64,000 nt of DNA from Cellvibrio fontiphilus_A (GCF_042646205.1 NZ_JBHRTF010000002.1:186001-250000), one strand, 5' to 3'; numbered from the stretch's first letter, positions 8,347 through 17,688 are shown. Notes: generated by a model from the sequence alone, not told the origin. Translations and numbers: made by a program.

Positions 8347-10878
8347 CTACACGCCCAACGCCGTGTTGATAATTACTTTTTTAATAGCCTGTACCGAGTT
8401 TAGCTGGCGCATGCCGGTGTTGCGCAACCAGTTCACGGCCAGCGAACGACTGCCAAATAAATGCTTAAACGCCTCCATTGCCGACATCATGCCAAGGTTG
8501 GCGGCAAGCCGCTGGCGCTGGTAGCGGCGCAGAATGGAGTAATCGCCCAGCGGCAGGTCGCGCGCCAACGCACGCTCCAACTCCTGGCTCAAAGCGATAA
8601 CGTCCAGTAAGCCCAGGTTAACGCCCTGACCGGCAAGTGGGTGAATGTTGTGAGCCGCATCGCCTACCAAGGCGATACCTGGCTGTATGTAGGAAGTGGC
8701 ATGGCGCTGGCGCAGCGGAATGGCGTAGCGTTTGTCACAGCTAATCACCTTGCCAAGGCGCGCCTCAAAAGCAGCGGTCAACCGCGTGCAAAACGCCTCA
8801 TCATCCAATGCCATTAGCGCTTGCGCCAGGTCGTCTTCAGCCGACCAAACAATGGAACATTGGTGGCTATCACCATGCTGTTGGAGCGGCAAAAATGCCA
8901 GGGGGCCGGTGTGCATAAACCGCTGCCAGGCGGTAAACTCATGGGATTTTTCTGTGCGCACCGTGGTGATAATAGCCTGTTGGCCGTAGTCCCATTCACG
9001 CGTTGCAAAACCCGCCAATTCACGCACTTGCGACTTGGCTCCGTCTGCCGCGATTAATAAGCTCGCGCTAATTTCCGCACCGCTGGTCAATTGCACTCTG
9101 GTGCGTGGATACTGGGGCTGTGCAGGAATAATCCGGGCAACAGCAGCCGGTTGGATCAGTTGGATGTTGGGCAGCTGCGCCATACGCGCGCGCAATTGTT
9201 TGACGATTACCGAGTTTTCAACAATGTGGCCAAGGTGCGATTGCTGTACATCCGCGCAATCAAATTCAATAGCCGCTGTGCCTTCACCATCCCACACTTT
9301 CATTTCGCGATAGGCACACAAACGCTGCGCCACAATGCCCTGCCAACAGCCTATATCCGTTAATAATTGTTGCGATGCATGGGTGAGCGCAACGACACGC
9401 GGATCAAAATGCTCGCCGGAAAATTCGTCTAGTTGATTACCACTTTCAATCACCGCAATACGCAGCGCCTGCGCAGCCTCTGTTTGCGCAACGGCACAAG
9501 CCAGTGATGCACCCACCAATCCCGCACCGACGATAACCAAATCAAAATCGGTGTTATCGGTGTGCGTTTTAACCGCCGCCGATTCACCGCCATTCATAGT
9601 TGCCTGATGACTTGCTGTCGCAGTATTTGCTTCATCCAATTTCCAGCGAAATTGACGGCCAGCGGTGCCCATGGTTTGCGCCACAAATTGCTGTTTAATG
9701 AAGGGGATGGACTCCAGGCTCAATAAACCCAAATGACGCAGGGCGATAAAAGGCAAATAGTCGCTGGAAAACAGGCGCACTAATTTATCGCTAAATTCCA
9801 CGGTGATTTGCTGATCGAGCGTTTGCCTGTGCAAATAGTTTTGCAACACCGCCAAATCGCCGGGATTTTTTTGTTGTGCGATTGCCTCGCGCAGGGTTTC
9901 TACCAAACACACACAATCGCGCAATGCGAGGTTAAAACCCTGACCGGCCACCGGATGTAAAAAATGCGCGGCATTGCCCAGCAGCACTAAATGTGAACGA
10001 ATTTGTTCCTCGGCGAGAACCAACTGCAAAGAATAGGCGTAACGCGCTGCAACTCGCTTGAAATGCCCAACACGGAAACCGAAACGCTGCTGTAGTTGCG
10101 CAAGAAAATCGGCATCGCTCAAGGCGAGTATGTCATCGGCCTGTGATGAGGGTAATGTCCATACCAATGCCGACTGCTGCGCATGCACTGATTCACCCAG
10201 CGGCAGCAGTGCCAGCGGGCCTTGATCGGTAAACCGCTCGTAGGCGATACCTTGATGGGGTTCGGAAAATTCGACATTGGTGATAATCGCAGTCTGGCCA
10301 TAGGCGCGCGTTTGTGTGCCTATGCCCAGCGCGCTGCGCAGCGGTGAATCGCCGCCATCAGCCACGACGGCCAGCGCGGTTTTTAGATAAAAATCTTGTT
10401 TATTGGCGATTACGCTGAGCAGTGCACCATCTTGCTGGGGCGTTAAACCGGTAACAACTGAAGCAGCAAAACATTGAATATTTTTTTGCGCCTGCACCTG
10501 CGCCAGCAACACTTTACCAAGCCAGGCGTTTTCCACCACATAACCAACGGCATCCAAATTATTTTCAGCAGCATCTATAACACCACCGAGAAAATGACCG
10601 CGATCAGATACATGCACCTGCGTGATAGGCGTGATGTGTTGCTGCAAGGTTTGCCACAAACCCAACTCGCGCAGCACCTTGGCACTGCCGTAAGAGAGCG
10701 CGGTAGAACGCGCATCAAAACTCGGTTGAAAATGCAGCTCGTCGGCCTGCGCAAAGGGCTGGGCTTCAATCAGAGCGATGCGCAACTGCGGCTGGCTCGC
10801 CGCCAACAAACTGGCAAGGCTAGTACCCACCATGCCGCCGCCGATAATGGCGATATCACATTCAATGGTTTGCAACAT
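8347..10878 (-). CDS. UbiH-UbiI fusion: two FAD-dependent ubiquinone-biosynthesis hydroxylases in one frame
   Basis: This 843-codon frame contains two complete flavoprotein monooxygenases in tandem. Half 1 (about 1-420) has the FAD motif IIGGGMVGTSLASLL and FDARSTALSYGSAKVL with HVSDRGHFLG, diagnostic of UbiH, plus LLGNAAHFLHPVAGQGFNLA. Half 2 (about 445-843) has VIVGAGLVGASLACAV and GDAAHNIHPLAGQGVNLGLL, fitting UbiI/VisC. The two enzymes hydroxylate the ubiquinone ring at C6 and C5 respectively. They are joined by a polar linker around residues 415-445. An internal ATG (9597, Met428) sits at the junction, so a separate UbiI might also be initiated there, although its ribosome site is weak. 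pepP and ygfB lie upstream in the conserved ygfB-pepP-ubiH-ubiI order. Confidence 0.88.
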   Translation of the reverse strand: MLQTIECDIAIIGGGMVGTSLASLLAASQPQLRIALIEAQPFAQADELHFQPSFDARSTALSYGSAKVLRELGLWQTLQQHITPITQVHVSDRGHFLGGVIDAAENNLDAVGYVVENAWLGKVLLAQVQAQKNIQCFAASVVTGLTPQQDGALLSVIANKQDFYLKTALAVVADGGDSPLRSALGIGTQTRAYGQTAIITNVEFSEPHQGIAYERFTDQGPLALLPLGESVHAQQSALVWTLPSSQADDILALSDADFLAQLQQRFGFRVGHFKRVAARYAYSLQLVLAEEQIRSHLVLLGNAAHFLHPVAGQGFNLALRDCVCLVETLREAIAQQKNPGDLAVLQNYLHRQTLDQQITVEFSDKLVRLFSSDYLPFIALRHLGLLSLESIPFIKQQFVAQTMGTAGRQFRWKLDEANTATASHQATMNGGESAAVKTHTDNTDFDLVIVGAGLVGASLACAVAQTEAAQALRIAVIESGNQLDEFSGEHFDPRVVALTHASQQLLTDIGCWQGIVAQRLCAYREMKVWDGEGTAAIEFDCADVQQSHLGHIVENSVIVKQLRARMAQLPNIQLIQPAAVARIIPAQPQYPRTRVQLTSGAEISASLLIAADGAKSQVRELAGFATREWDYGQQAIITTVRTEKSHEFTAWQRFMHTGPLAFLPLQQHGDSHQCSIVWSAEDDLAQALMALDDEAFCTRLTAAFEARLGKVISCDKRYAIPLRQRHATSYIQPGIALVGDAAHNIHPLAGQGVNLGLLDVIALSQELERALARDLPLGDYSILRRYQRQRLAANLGMMSAMEAFKHLFGSRSLAVNWLRNTGMRQLNSVQAIKKVIINTALGV

Positions 10879-10912
10879 AGGCAGAAAACATCACCTTGAA
10901 AAAAGCAAAAAA

Positions 10913-12226
10913 TTAATTCGCCATGAGCGCTTCAATATCCGCCACAGTTTTTGGTACGCCGGCGGTAAGCACTTCGTGACCGTCTTTGGTGATGGCCACA
11001 TCATCTTCAATGCGAATGCCAATGCCGCGCCATTTTTTGGCAACCCGCTCGTTATCGGGCGCCACATAAATACCCGGCTCTACGGTGAGCACCATGCCCG
11101 GTTCCAGCACGCGCCATTCACCACCCACTTTGTAATCGCCCACGTCGTGCACATCCATACCCAGCCAGTGGCCGGCGCGGTGCATATAAAATTCTTTGTA
11201 GGCTTCGCTTTTTATCAATTCGTTGACATCGCCTTCCAACAAACCGAGCTGCACCAAACCCTGGGTGATAACACGCACCGTTGCTTCGTGCGGATCATTC
11301 CAGTGGTTGCCCGGTTTACATTGGGCGATGGCGTCCAACTGGGCTTGCAAACAAATTTCGTACAGCGCTTTTTGTTCGGGCGAAAATTTTCCATTGACTG
11401 GAAAAGTGCGAGTGATATCGGCAGCGTAATAATCCAATTCGCAACCGGCATCAATTAATACCAGGTCGCCATTTTTAAGCGGCGCGGAATTTTCAATGTA
11501 ATGCAAAATGCAGCCATTTTTCCCACCGCCAACAATGGTGTTGTACGCAGGAAAACGCGCACCGCTCATCTGGAACTCATGCAAAATTTCGGCTTCGAGT
11601 TGATATTCCATCACCCCCGCTTTACTCGCTTTCATGGCGCGCACATGGGCGCGTGCAGAAATATCGCCGGCTTCTTTCATCACACGTAATTCGGCAGCGC
11701 TTTTAAATAAACGCAGTTCATTGAGGAAGTGGCTTAAATCCAAAAATTCACCGGGCGGTGTAGCGCCCGAGCGCACTTTGGCGCGAATGGTGTTAACCCA
11801 GTCCATGACGTGTTTATCAAAATCGGCATCTTTCCCCATGGCGTAATACACGCGCTGCTTGCCTTCCAGCAGGCCAGGCAAAATATCGTCGATATCGTCA
11901 ATGGGAAAGGCATCGTCGGCATCAAATTCGCTGCAGGCACCTTCGGGGCCGGCGCGATAGCCGTCCCAAATTTCACGCTCGCGATTGCGCTCGCGCACAA
12001 ACAACACAAATTCGCCGTGATCGCGGCCGGGAATTAATACCAGCACCGCACTCGGCTCTTCAAAACCTGACAGGTATAAAAAGTCACTGTCCTGACGGTA
12101 GTGATATTCCGTATCGCGACTGCGGGTGCGCTCGGGTGCAGCGGGCACTATGGCGATGGAATTGGGTTCCATCATGGCCATTAATTGTTTGCGACGGCGG
12201 GCGAATTCGGTTTTGCTAATTCTCAT
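10913..12226 (-). CDS. pepP: Xaa-Pro aminopeptidase P
   Basis: This 437-aa cytoplasmic metallopeptidase removes N-terminal residues preceding proline. It has the aminopeptidase-P N-terminal domain (EFARRRKQLMAMM..., DTEYHYRQDSDFLYLSGFEEP). The pita-bread catalytic domain carries its metal ligands in context: LIDAGCELDYYAADITRTFPV (two Asp), HWLGMDVHD (His), VEPGIY (Glu) and GIRIEDDV (Glu). Length matches the E. coli enzyme (441). It lies 42 bp downstream of ygfB and 34 bp upstream of the ubiH-ubiI frame, an arrangement conserved in enterobacteria and pseudomonads. A GAGAA ribosome site precedes the ATG. Confidence 0.96.
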   Translation of the reverse strand: MRISKTEFARRRKQLMAMMEPNSIAIVPAAPERTRSRDTEYHYRQDSDFLYLSGFEEPSAVLVLIPGRDHGEFVLFVRERNREREIWDGYRAGPEGACSEFDADDAFPIDDIDDILPGLLEGKQRVYYAMGKDADFDKHVMDWVNTIRAKVRSGATPPGEFLDLSHFLNELRLFKSAAELRVMKEAGDISARAHVRAMKASKAGVMEYQLEAEILHEFQMSGARFPAYNTIVGGGKNGCILHYIENSAPLKNGDLVLIDAGCELDYYAADITRTFPVNGKFSPEQKALYEICLQAQLDAIAQCKPGNHWNDPHEATVRVITQGLVQLGLLEGDVNELIKSEAYKEFYMHRAGHWLGMDVHDVGDYKVGGEWRVLEPGMVLTVEPGIYVAPDNERVAKKWRGIGIRIEDDVAITKDGHEVLTAGVPKTVADIEALMAN

Positions 12227-12268
12227 AGAAATTCTCGCAAGCGTTTCGTTAAGCAGAGCGGCTGTGAA

Positions 12269-12874
12269 TTAATGCAGAGTGTCTGACGCGGGCGCGCTAC
12301 CGGGCGCCGCAATTTGTTCAGGCGCAAACTCATCGTAGAGATTGCTTACCGCCACGCGCACATATTCGGTCACTTCCATGTAGTCGGCTTCGGCACTGGG
12401 CTCATCCTCTTCATCATCCACCTGGATTTGCACAATGTTGGCAATGTCCTGCAACATTTCTGCGGCCTCTTCGCTGATCTGGCGTTTGCCCTGATGATCC
12501 ACGCTGCCAAAACCGCTGAGGAAACCGTGGCACCATTCACTCAAGGCACGCGCTCGCTCGCTCAGTAGCGAGTCGTCGTCGGGCAACATTAATTTCAACC
12601 CAAAGGCACCCTGCAATTGCTCCAGTGTGACTTGATAGAGTTTGCTCAAGGCAATACGCACCGATTCGTCCGGCGCGGCAATAAAATCCAAAAATTCCAC
12701 TGCGTCCAACAGCCAATGAACCTCGCTAAGGCTCGCGCCTCCGGCCAGTTTGCCGCACAGCAAACCGTGCAACTCAGAGGGACTATTCAGGGTTCCAAGG
12801 GGTGCCAGCAAATTGGCAAGGTCGTCAAAATTCAGGGGGCTAAGCAGTTGCCCGGAGGATGTGTGTTCGCTCAT
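12269..12874 (-). CDS. ygfB: UPF0149 family protein YgfB
   Basis: This 201-aa acidic cytoplasmic protein of the UPF0149/YgfB family has the pattern PSELHGLLCGKLAGG, ALSEWCHGFLSGFG and DYMEVTEYVRVAVSNLYDEF. It is the first gene of the ygfB-pepP-ubiH-ubiI operon, and a GAGG ribosome site precedes the ATG. In Pseudomonas aeruginosa YgfB influences beta-lactam resistance through an AmpDh3 pathway; whether that applies here is unknown. It diverges from the zapA unit across 230 bp. Confidence 0.92.
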   Translation of the reverse strand: MSEHTSSGQLLSPLNFDDLANLLAPLGTLNSPSELHGLLCGKLAGGASLSEVHWLLDAVEFLDFIAAPDESVRIALSKLYQVTLEQLQGAFGLKLMLPDDDSLLSERARALSEWCHGFLSGFGSVDHQGKRQISEEAAEMLQDIANIVQIQVDDEEDEPSAEADYMEVTEYVRVAVSNLYDEFAPEQIAAPGSAPASDTLH

Positions 12875-13105
12875 ATCGGCCTCGTTTAATCAGTGGTTGA
12901 ATGCTACCACGATTGACTCTGGCGCCTGAGCAAACTTTTTATAGTGCAAATCCTGCTATTGATTCAGCTCAAGTAAAACTTATCGGTTAATCATTTAATA
13001 ACATCCAACTTCTCGAATTTACCTTAACTTGGGCTGTGCGATTGACCCCATGCAGGGCGCACAATATAGTGGGCGACCCGCGCTATTTATTGGTTAATTA
13101 TTATC

Positions 13106-13312
13106 ATGTCTGACGATCTTTTACTCGCCCTCGAAACCAAGCTGGATAAGCTGATTTTGCAGTGCAGTCGCCTGCAACAGGAAAACGCCGAGCTGAAAGC
13201 GCGCGAAAGCGAATGGCAGCGCGAACGTGTGCGCCTGATCGAAAAGAATGAACTGGCCCGCAGCCGTGTGGAAGCCATGATCACCCATCTCCGTAATCTG
13301 GACGCCGAATAA
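13106..13312 (+). CDS. Small coiled-coil protein (TIGR02449 family)
   Basis: This 68-aa protein is almost entirely a coiled coil, with heptad-like LETKLDKLILQCSRLQQENA and a basic middle. It matches the small TIGR02449 family that sits directly upstream of zapA in pseudomonads and relatives. Its size and position suggest a role in division-ring organisation like ZapB, but that is inference. The gene is 12 bp upstream of zapA and certainly in the same operon. Confidence 0.85.
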   Translation: MSDDLLLALETKLDKLILQCSRLQQENAELKARESEWQRERVRLIEKNELARSRVEAMITHLRNLDAE

Positions 13313-13324
13313 GCAGGGCCACCA

Positions 13325-13627
13325 ATGAGCAACGAAACCGTTTTTGTCAAAATTCTCGATAAAGAGTACCAAGTCGCCTGCCCGCGCGAAGAGCGCCAGG
13401 CGTTGGTGGAATCCGCCCAATTGTTGGACGAGCGCATGAAAGCGATTCGCGGCACCGGTGCCGTGATTGGTTTGGAGCGCATCGCGGTGATGGCAGCACT
13501 CAACCTGAGCCACGAATTGCTGCAGGCCAAAACAGCGAACTATTCCGCTGGCGGTGCGGCGAGCCACAGCGATTTACTGCGTTTAAACGACAAATTGGAT
13601 CGCGCTTTACACAACACTGCCGATTAA
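13325..13627 (+). CDS. zapA: Cell division protein ZapA
   Basis: This 100-aa FtsZ-ring-associated protein has the N-terminal ZapA fold (VFVKILDKEYQVACPREERQALVESAQLLDERMKAIR). A helical dimerisation region follows (IAVMAALNLSHELLQ). It promotes FtsZ protofilament bundling in the cytoplasm. It follows the small coiled-coil gene and precedes the 6S RNA gene, as in E. coli and Pseudomonas. The usual zapA start is kept (ATG after GGGCCACCA). Confidence 0.95.
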   Translation: MSNETVFVKILDKEYQVACPREERQALVESAQLLDERMKAIRGTGAVIGLERIAVMAALNLSHELLQAKTANYSAGGAASHSDLLRLNDKLDRALHNTAD

Positions 13628-13736
13628 AAAAACGCTTTGCTGCAATTCTGAGCGCAAGCTTATTTTCTGTCATTTTACCAGCAGCGTTTAAGACGAATAT
13701 TTCCTAAACGCTGCCACTACCCAAGCATAAATTCAT

Positions 13737-13767
13737 TTGCGGAAGGCACATAAGTCTGGGTTATACT
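13737..13767 (+). promoter_or_regulatory. Probable sigma-70 promoter of 6S RNA
   Basis: TTGCGG (13737-13742) and TATACT (13762-13767) form -35 and -10-like hexamers, 19 bp apart. They are followed by the predicted 6S start about 7 bases downstream. Confidence 0.55.
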
Positions 13768-13773
13768 GGCGCC

Positions 13774-13955
13774 ACGCCCTGGAATGTTTGCAATCCAACA
13801 ATGTCCTTGAGCCGATAAATGTTAGCCCGGCAGTATCTCGTTAGTGTTCGGTGTGCATGTCCGCCTGACGGAAAGCCTAAAGAACCACAGGTATCGCCAC
13901 CTTGAACCTTTGGGTTCAAGGCCAGCTTGGTAGCGGCATTTCGGGGTCTCTTATT
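13774..13955 (+). ncRNA. ssrS: 6S RNA
   Basis: This is a 6S RNA that binds sigma-70 RNA polymerase in stationary phase by mimicking an open promoter. Conserved 6S segments are visible: CCTTGAGCCGATA near the 5' third, GGTGTGCATGTCCG, GGAAAGCCTAA, ACCTTGAACC...GGGTTCAAGG and the closing GCGGCATTTCGGGG. The last pairs with CCCTGGAATG at the 5' end to close the long rod. It lies between zapA and fau, exactly the position of ssrS in gammaproteobacteria. The 5' and 3' ends are estimated to within about 5-10 bases. Confidence 0.92.
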
Positions 13956-14002
13956 TCTCTCCGCGTTAAATCCCTTAGATTTTTGCCAAGGCTGTTTGAT
14001 TT

Positions 14003-14629
14003 ATGGCCGATTCCACTAGCTTGCCCCCCTCTGACGCATCCAGCTTGAAACAGCAACTGCGCAGCCAATTGCGCGCCGCGCGCCGCAGCTTGACGCCAGC
14101 CCAGCAGCAGCAGGCTTCACTACAACTGCTGCGCCAGCTAATGAAAGTGCCACAATTCATGCGTGCCCAGCATATAGCGCTGTATATCGCGAGCGACGGG
14201 GAGATAGATCCGCGCCCGGTAGCTCAGCAACTCTGGAAAATGGAGAAGCATACTTACCTGCCAGTTCTGCGCCCCGGTAAAAGCAGGGATTTGTGGTTTG
14301 TGGAATTTACCGCCAACAGCCAACTCACCCCCAACCGTTACGGCATACCCGAGCCAGACCATCGCCATGAGCATCGCCTGCCGGCCAATTTGCTGGATGT
14401 TGTGTTGATGCCGCTGGTGGGATTTGACGCACAGGGTGCGCGCCTGGGCATGGGCGGCGGCTTTTACGATTCAACCTTTGCCTTCAAGAAAAAGAAGCCC
14501 GCAGGGAAACCCTATTTGATTGGTTTGGCACACAGCTGCCAGCAAACCGAATACCTGCCGACCGACAGCTGGGACATACCGCTGTTTGCGATTGCGACCG
14601 ATACCGGCATGTTGACCACCAAACCCTAA
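14003..14629 (+). CDS. fau: 5-formyltetrahydrofolate cyclo-ligase
   Basis: This 208-aa enzyme converts 5-formyl-tetrahydrofolate to 5,10-methenyl-tetrahydrofolate with ATP, salvaging an inhibitory folate. The family signatures are LKQQLRSQLRAARRSLTP at the N terminus and VVLMPLVGFDAQGARLGMGG followed by GFYD near residue 150, the ATP/folate loop. It is preceded by 6S RNA as in E. coli (ygfA), where the two are co-transcribed. The ATG at 14003 gives MADSTSLPPSD. Confidence 0.95.
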   Translation: MADSTSLPPSDASSLKQQLRSQLRAARRSLTPAQQQQASLQLLRQLMKVPQFMRAQHIALYIASDGEIDPRPVAQQLWKMEKHTYLPVLRPGKSRDLWFVEFTANSQLTPNRYGIPEPDHRHEHRLPANLLDVVLMPLVGFDAQGARLGMGGGFYDSTFAFKKKKPAGKPYLIGLAHSCQQTEYLPTDSWDIPLFAIATDTGMLTTKP

Positions 14630-14665
14630 GCAGGCAGTAGCAGGCTTTACCCAGCCTTAAAACAC

Positions 14666-14687
14666 AACTCCCGCCGAAGCGGGAGTT
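14666..14687 (-). terminator. Terminator-like hairpin downstream of the 40-aa ORF
   Basis: A perfect 9-bp stem AACTCCCGC/GCGGGAGTT with a CGAA tetraloop is followed on the minus strand by a short T-rich run (GTGTTTTAA). It sits between convergent fau and the small ORF at 14727. Confidence 0.7.
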
Positions 14688-14726
14688 GGGGGGACAATTC
14701 CTTCTCGCCCTCGCGGGCTTGAGCAA

Positions 14727-14849
14727 TTACTCAGACACAGATTCGACAGCCGCTTCAGCAAAAGAGACCAAAGCGCCAAAATCCAACAGGGTAATGCACA
14801 CTCCTACGCAAAAAATCACGGTTACGACGGAGAGAACATCAACTTTCAT
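14727..14849 (-). CDS. Putative 40-aa single-pass membrane protein
   Basis: A 40-codon ORF starting at ATG (14849) encodes a protein beginning MKVDVLSVVTVIFCVGVCIT and ending AEAAVESVSE. One strongly hydrophobic segment (residues 5-31) fits a single membrane helix, followed by a short acidic tail. An AAGG ribosome-site-like sequence lies 9 bases upstream, and a terminator hairpin lies 40 bases after the stop, which together support a real gene. No family is recognised. A type I toxin or a regulatory small membrane protein is possible, but nothing here demonstrates it. Confidence 0.5.
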   Translation of the reverse strand: MKVDVLSVVTVIFCVGVCITLLDFGALVSFAEAAVESVSE

Positions 14850-15120
14850 GGTGGCAGCCTTGCATATTATTGCTTTGAATTTAACAGGTATTAAAAAGAG
14901 CAGTTTTTATGCCAACCACACAGCAGTCAAAAGACTGTGGCGCGATCAAATAATAGGCAATTATTTGGAATAATCAAATCGCTATAACCTTTAAATTCGC
15001 AATAAATGACATATTTTTGTCAAAGCTGTCACAAAAAACCACATAACGTCGGCGAACTGGCCGCAACAGCCCAGACGAAAGCAGGAGATGGCACCGGTAA
15101 CCGGTGCACTTTCTCGTCAG

Positions 15121-17688
15121 TTATTGACCAACTTCGACATGGCGACTGGTGACATTGCCAAGCCGTGAACGCACCTTGGCAGTGCCTGACTCCAGGATTT
15201 CAGCACCATCGACGAGTTTCCAGGACTTGCCTCCATCCACACTGAACTCGGTTGCCAGACCGGGGAGCGAGGTGTTGACCAAGAGCTTGCCATTTTCGAT
15301 TTTGGCGCCAGGGGGCGGCAGGTAAAAATCCCCCCCTAAAGCAGCCAACTTGGGCAACTCCTTCTGGCTTAACTGCACTGCAAAATTCGCCCAATCCTGT
15401 TGGCGGGCGCGGTTATCGGGTTTATCGCCCTCCCACTCGGCCTTGTGCCAGGCGCGCTCGGCCAGGCTTATTAAGCGCGGGTAAATCATTTGCTCAAACT
15501 GCGCGCCGGTGCGCACTGTTTCGCTCCAGAGCTGCCCCTGAATGCCGCGCAGGTTTTCCGGTTTTTCCAGCCCCGGCAGAGCGCGCCCTACCAGCGCCTC
15601 CAGATTTCCTATCGGCTCACCCATACGGGTTTTGTCGGCATTGGCGTAGAGGTTGTCGGGCATAAAACCAAAGACTTTTTCGGTGCTGCTGTAGCGCGTC
15701 GCCCAGTAGTAGCCGCGTTCCTCCGGGTGGGCTTCATGCGGGTGATCGAAATACAGATGGGTGCCGGGCGACAAAATCACCTCGTAACCGGCATTGGCCA
15801 AGCGATAGGCGCGGTCGGCCACGCCCCATTCCCAGATGTTATCCCAGGCATTGGCCAGCACGGTTTTGTTGGCAAATTGCTCGCGATTGAAGGTGTTGTT
15901 GGGGTCGTACATCAAACCATCTTCCCAGCCGGCCAGCGCCAAGCCGCGAGTATGGGTAATCGCGGCAAGTTTGCTGACAAAGTAGGGCTTGAGGTCAGCC
16001 ACACCGGCGACACCCTGTTCGCCTTTGGCAAACAGCGCTTCACAGGCGGGCGATGCCGTCCAGGAACCTGCGCCCACTTCATCGCCCCCCATATGGAAGG
16101 TCTGCAGTTTGGTGCCGGCTTTGCGGTACATCTGCTGCAGCTCATAAATCACCTTGTCCACAAACACATAGGTGGAGGGCATGCACACGTTGATGGAGTT
16201 ATCGGTGTAATTCTGCACGGTAATGTATTGGGATTTATCCTGCGGGTCGGACAATAAATAGCGCTCGGCGGCGGCTTTATCGCCCGCTTTGAGCAGACGG
16301 TTGTAGCGCGCTTCCATCGCCTTGACGGCAGCGCGGGCGTGGCCGGGCATGTCGATTTCCGGGATAACCTCTATGTGGCGCGCATGGGCGAATTTAATGA
16401 TCTCGATGAAATCCTCAGTGGTGTAATAACCATTACCCGAGCCAGAGGCGTGGGGACCGGTGCCCAACTGGGTAAGCAGGCAGGACTGCTCGCTCAGGTC
16501 AAAGCAGCGTTTGCCACCTATGTCGGTCAGCTCCGGCAGGCCGGGTATTTGCAAGCGCCAGCCTTCATCTTCTGTCAGGTGCAAATGCAACTTGTTGAGT
16601 TTGTAGCGCGCCATCTGCTCAATAAGCCGCAGGGTGACCTCTTTGCTGTGGAAGTTACGCGCCATGTCGTAATGCATACCGCGCCAGTCAAAACGCGGGG
16701 CGTCGGTTACGCTCAGCAGAGGAACTTCAAGCTTGCTTGCACCCGGTGCCGGTAAAAGGCTCAATAAACTTTGGATACCGTAAAAGGCGCCGGCGTTGTC
16801 ACCACCGGTAACCGTAATCTTGTCAGCTGCGATATTCAGCAAGTAGCCCTCTGGCTCAGCTTTGCTGGCATCGACACGCAATTCAATCAACTTGCCAGTA
16901 AGGGCGATGTGATCGGCACTGGCTTTAAGCGTCAGGCCGTATGCCTTGAGCTGCTCCAGTAAGTAGTTCGACTCGCCCGCCAAACGCCCGGCAAAACTAA
17001 CCTGCCAGCTACCATCCACAGCAACAGTGCCGCTGCGATATTTCACCTGTTTGGGCGTGGGGATAATTTTGTTGCCGGACTCCACCTTAATCGAATTGAC
17101 GGCAAGGTTCTGCTCGTAGCGGCTGGCAGCCGTGGCAATTTCATAGCGATCAGTATTGTTGCGCAGCTGTTGCTCAGGGGTTGTTATGGGGGCGATAAAG
17201 TTCTGCAGGTTTTCGCTGTCGGTATTGGCAAACACCACCGCATTCAACCCAGGCTGGGCTATAAACGCGCGCGGCATAAAGTCGCTGTAACTCACCAAGT
17301 GCGCGCTTGCCGAATAGGGGATCTCAATAGTGGCGCCCACCGCCAGCCCTTTAAAGGCTGCCGTAGGGGCGATTTCATGCAAATCGCCCTGCAGGTGACG
17401 CAGTTTCAAGCCGCTGACTTCCACTTCATCCAACTTGCGCACGGAATGCAGGTAGATGCTCCAGTCGCCCGCACCGGCAGGCAGCGCAACCGACGATGAA
17501 TTGCTCAGACTAAGCCTGGCTTGAGGTTTGGCTGCAAAATTGGAAACCACTGCAAACTCCAATTTTGCCTCAGCACCAAAGGCGGTTAACTGCTGCTGGC
17601 TCAAATTGCCCGCATAGGCTCCCGGCACCAACGCCATAACCAGGGCCGCCAGCGCGCCCCGATACAACCCACGACCAGATACTCTCAT
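15121..17688 (-). CDS. Beta-N-acetylhexosaminidase, GH20 (chitobiase-like)
   Basis: This 855-aa exported enzyme hydrolyses terminal N-acetylhexosamine from chito-oligosaccharides. The start at 17688 is chosen because it gives a proper signal peptide (GLYRGALAALVMALVPGAYA) with a GGGGGT ribosome site; the longer frame adds an unlikely N terminus. Domain order is an N-terminal chitobiase sandwich (about 25-190), the GH20b domain (about 200-330), and the GH20 barrel (about 335-750) with WRGMHYDMARNFHS, LHLHLTEDEGWR and the catalytic Asp-Glu pair in FHMGGDEVGAGSW. A C-terminal Ig-like domain follows. Its final location is probably periplasm or outer membrane. No other chitin genes adjoin it. Confidence 0.93.
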   Translation of the reverse strand: MRVSGRGLYRGALAALVMALVPGAYAGNLSQQQLTAFGAEAKLEFAVVSNFAAKPQARLSLSNSSSVALPAGAGDWSIYLHSVRKLDEVEVSGLKLRHLQGDLHEIAPTAAFKGLAVGATIEIPYSASAHLVSYSDFMPRAFIAQPGLNAVVFANTDSENLQNFIAPITTPEQQLRNNTDRYEIATAASRYEQNLAVNSIKVESGNKIIPTPKQVKYRSGTVAVDGSWQVSFAGRLAGESNYLLEQLKAYGLTLKASADHIALTGKLIELRVDASKAEPEGYLLNIAADKITVTGGDNAGAFYGIQSLLSLLPAPGASKLEVPLLSVTDAPRFDWRGMHYDMARNFHSKEVTLRLIEQMARYKLNKLHLHLTEDEGWRLQIPGLPELTDIGGKRCFDLSEQSCLLTQLGTGPHASGSGNGYYTTEDFIEIIKFAHARHIEVIPEIDMPGHARAAVKAMEARYNRLLKAGDKAAAERYLLSDPQDKSQYITVQNYTDNSINVCMPSTYVFVDKVIYELQQMYRKAGTKLQTFHMGGDEVGAGSWTASPACEALFAKGEQGVAGVADLKPYFVSKLAAITHTRGLALAGWEDGLMYDPNNTFNREQFANKTVLANAWDNIWEWGVADRAYRLANAGYEVILSPGTHLYFDHPHEAHPEERGYYWATRYSSTEKVFGFMPDNLYANADKTRMGEPIGNLEALVGRALPGLEKPENLRGIQGQLWSETVRTGAQFEQMIYPRLISLAERAWHKAEWEGDKPDNRARQQDWANFAVQLSQKELPKLAALGGDFYLPPPGAKIENGKLLVNTSLPGLATEFSVDGGKSWKLVDGAEILESGTAKVRSRLGNVTSRHVEVGQ

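Noticed and set aside
14686..14973. 95-aa plus-strand ORF after fau
   Set aside because: It starts inside the terminator hairpin, has no family-like composition, and overlaps the better-supported minus-strand 40-aa ORF.
15091..15107. GCACCGG/CCGGTGC hairpin after the GH20 gene
   Set aside because: The stem is real but lacks a T run on either strand, so it is not called a terminator.
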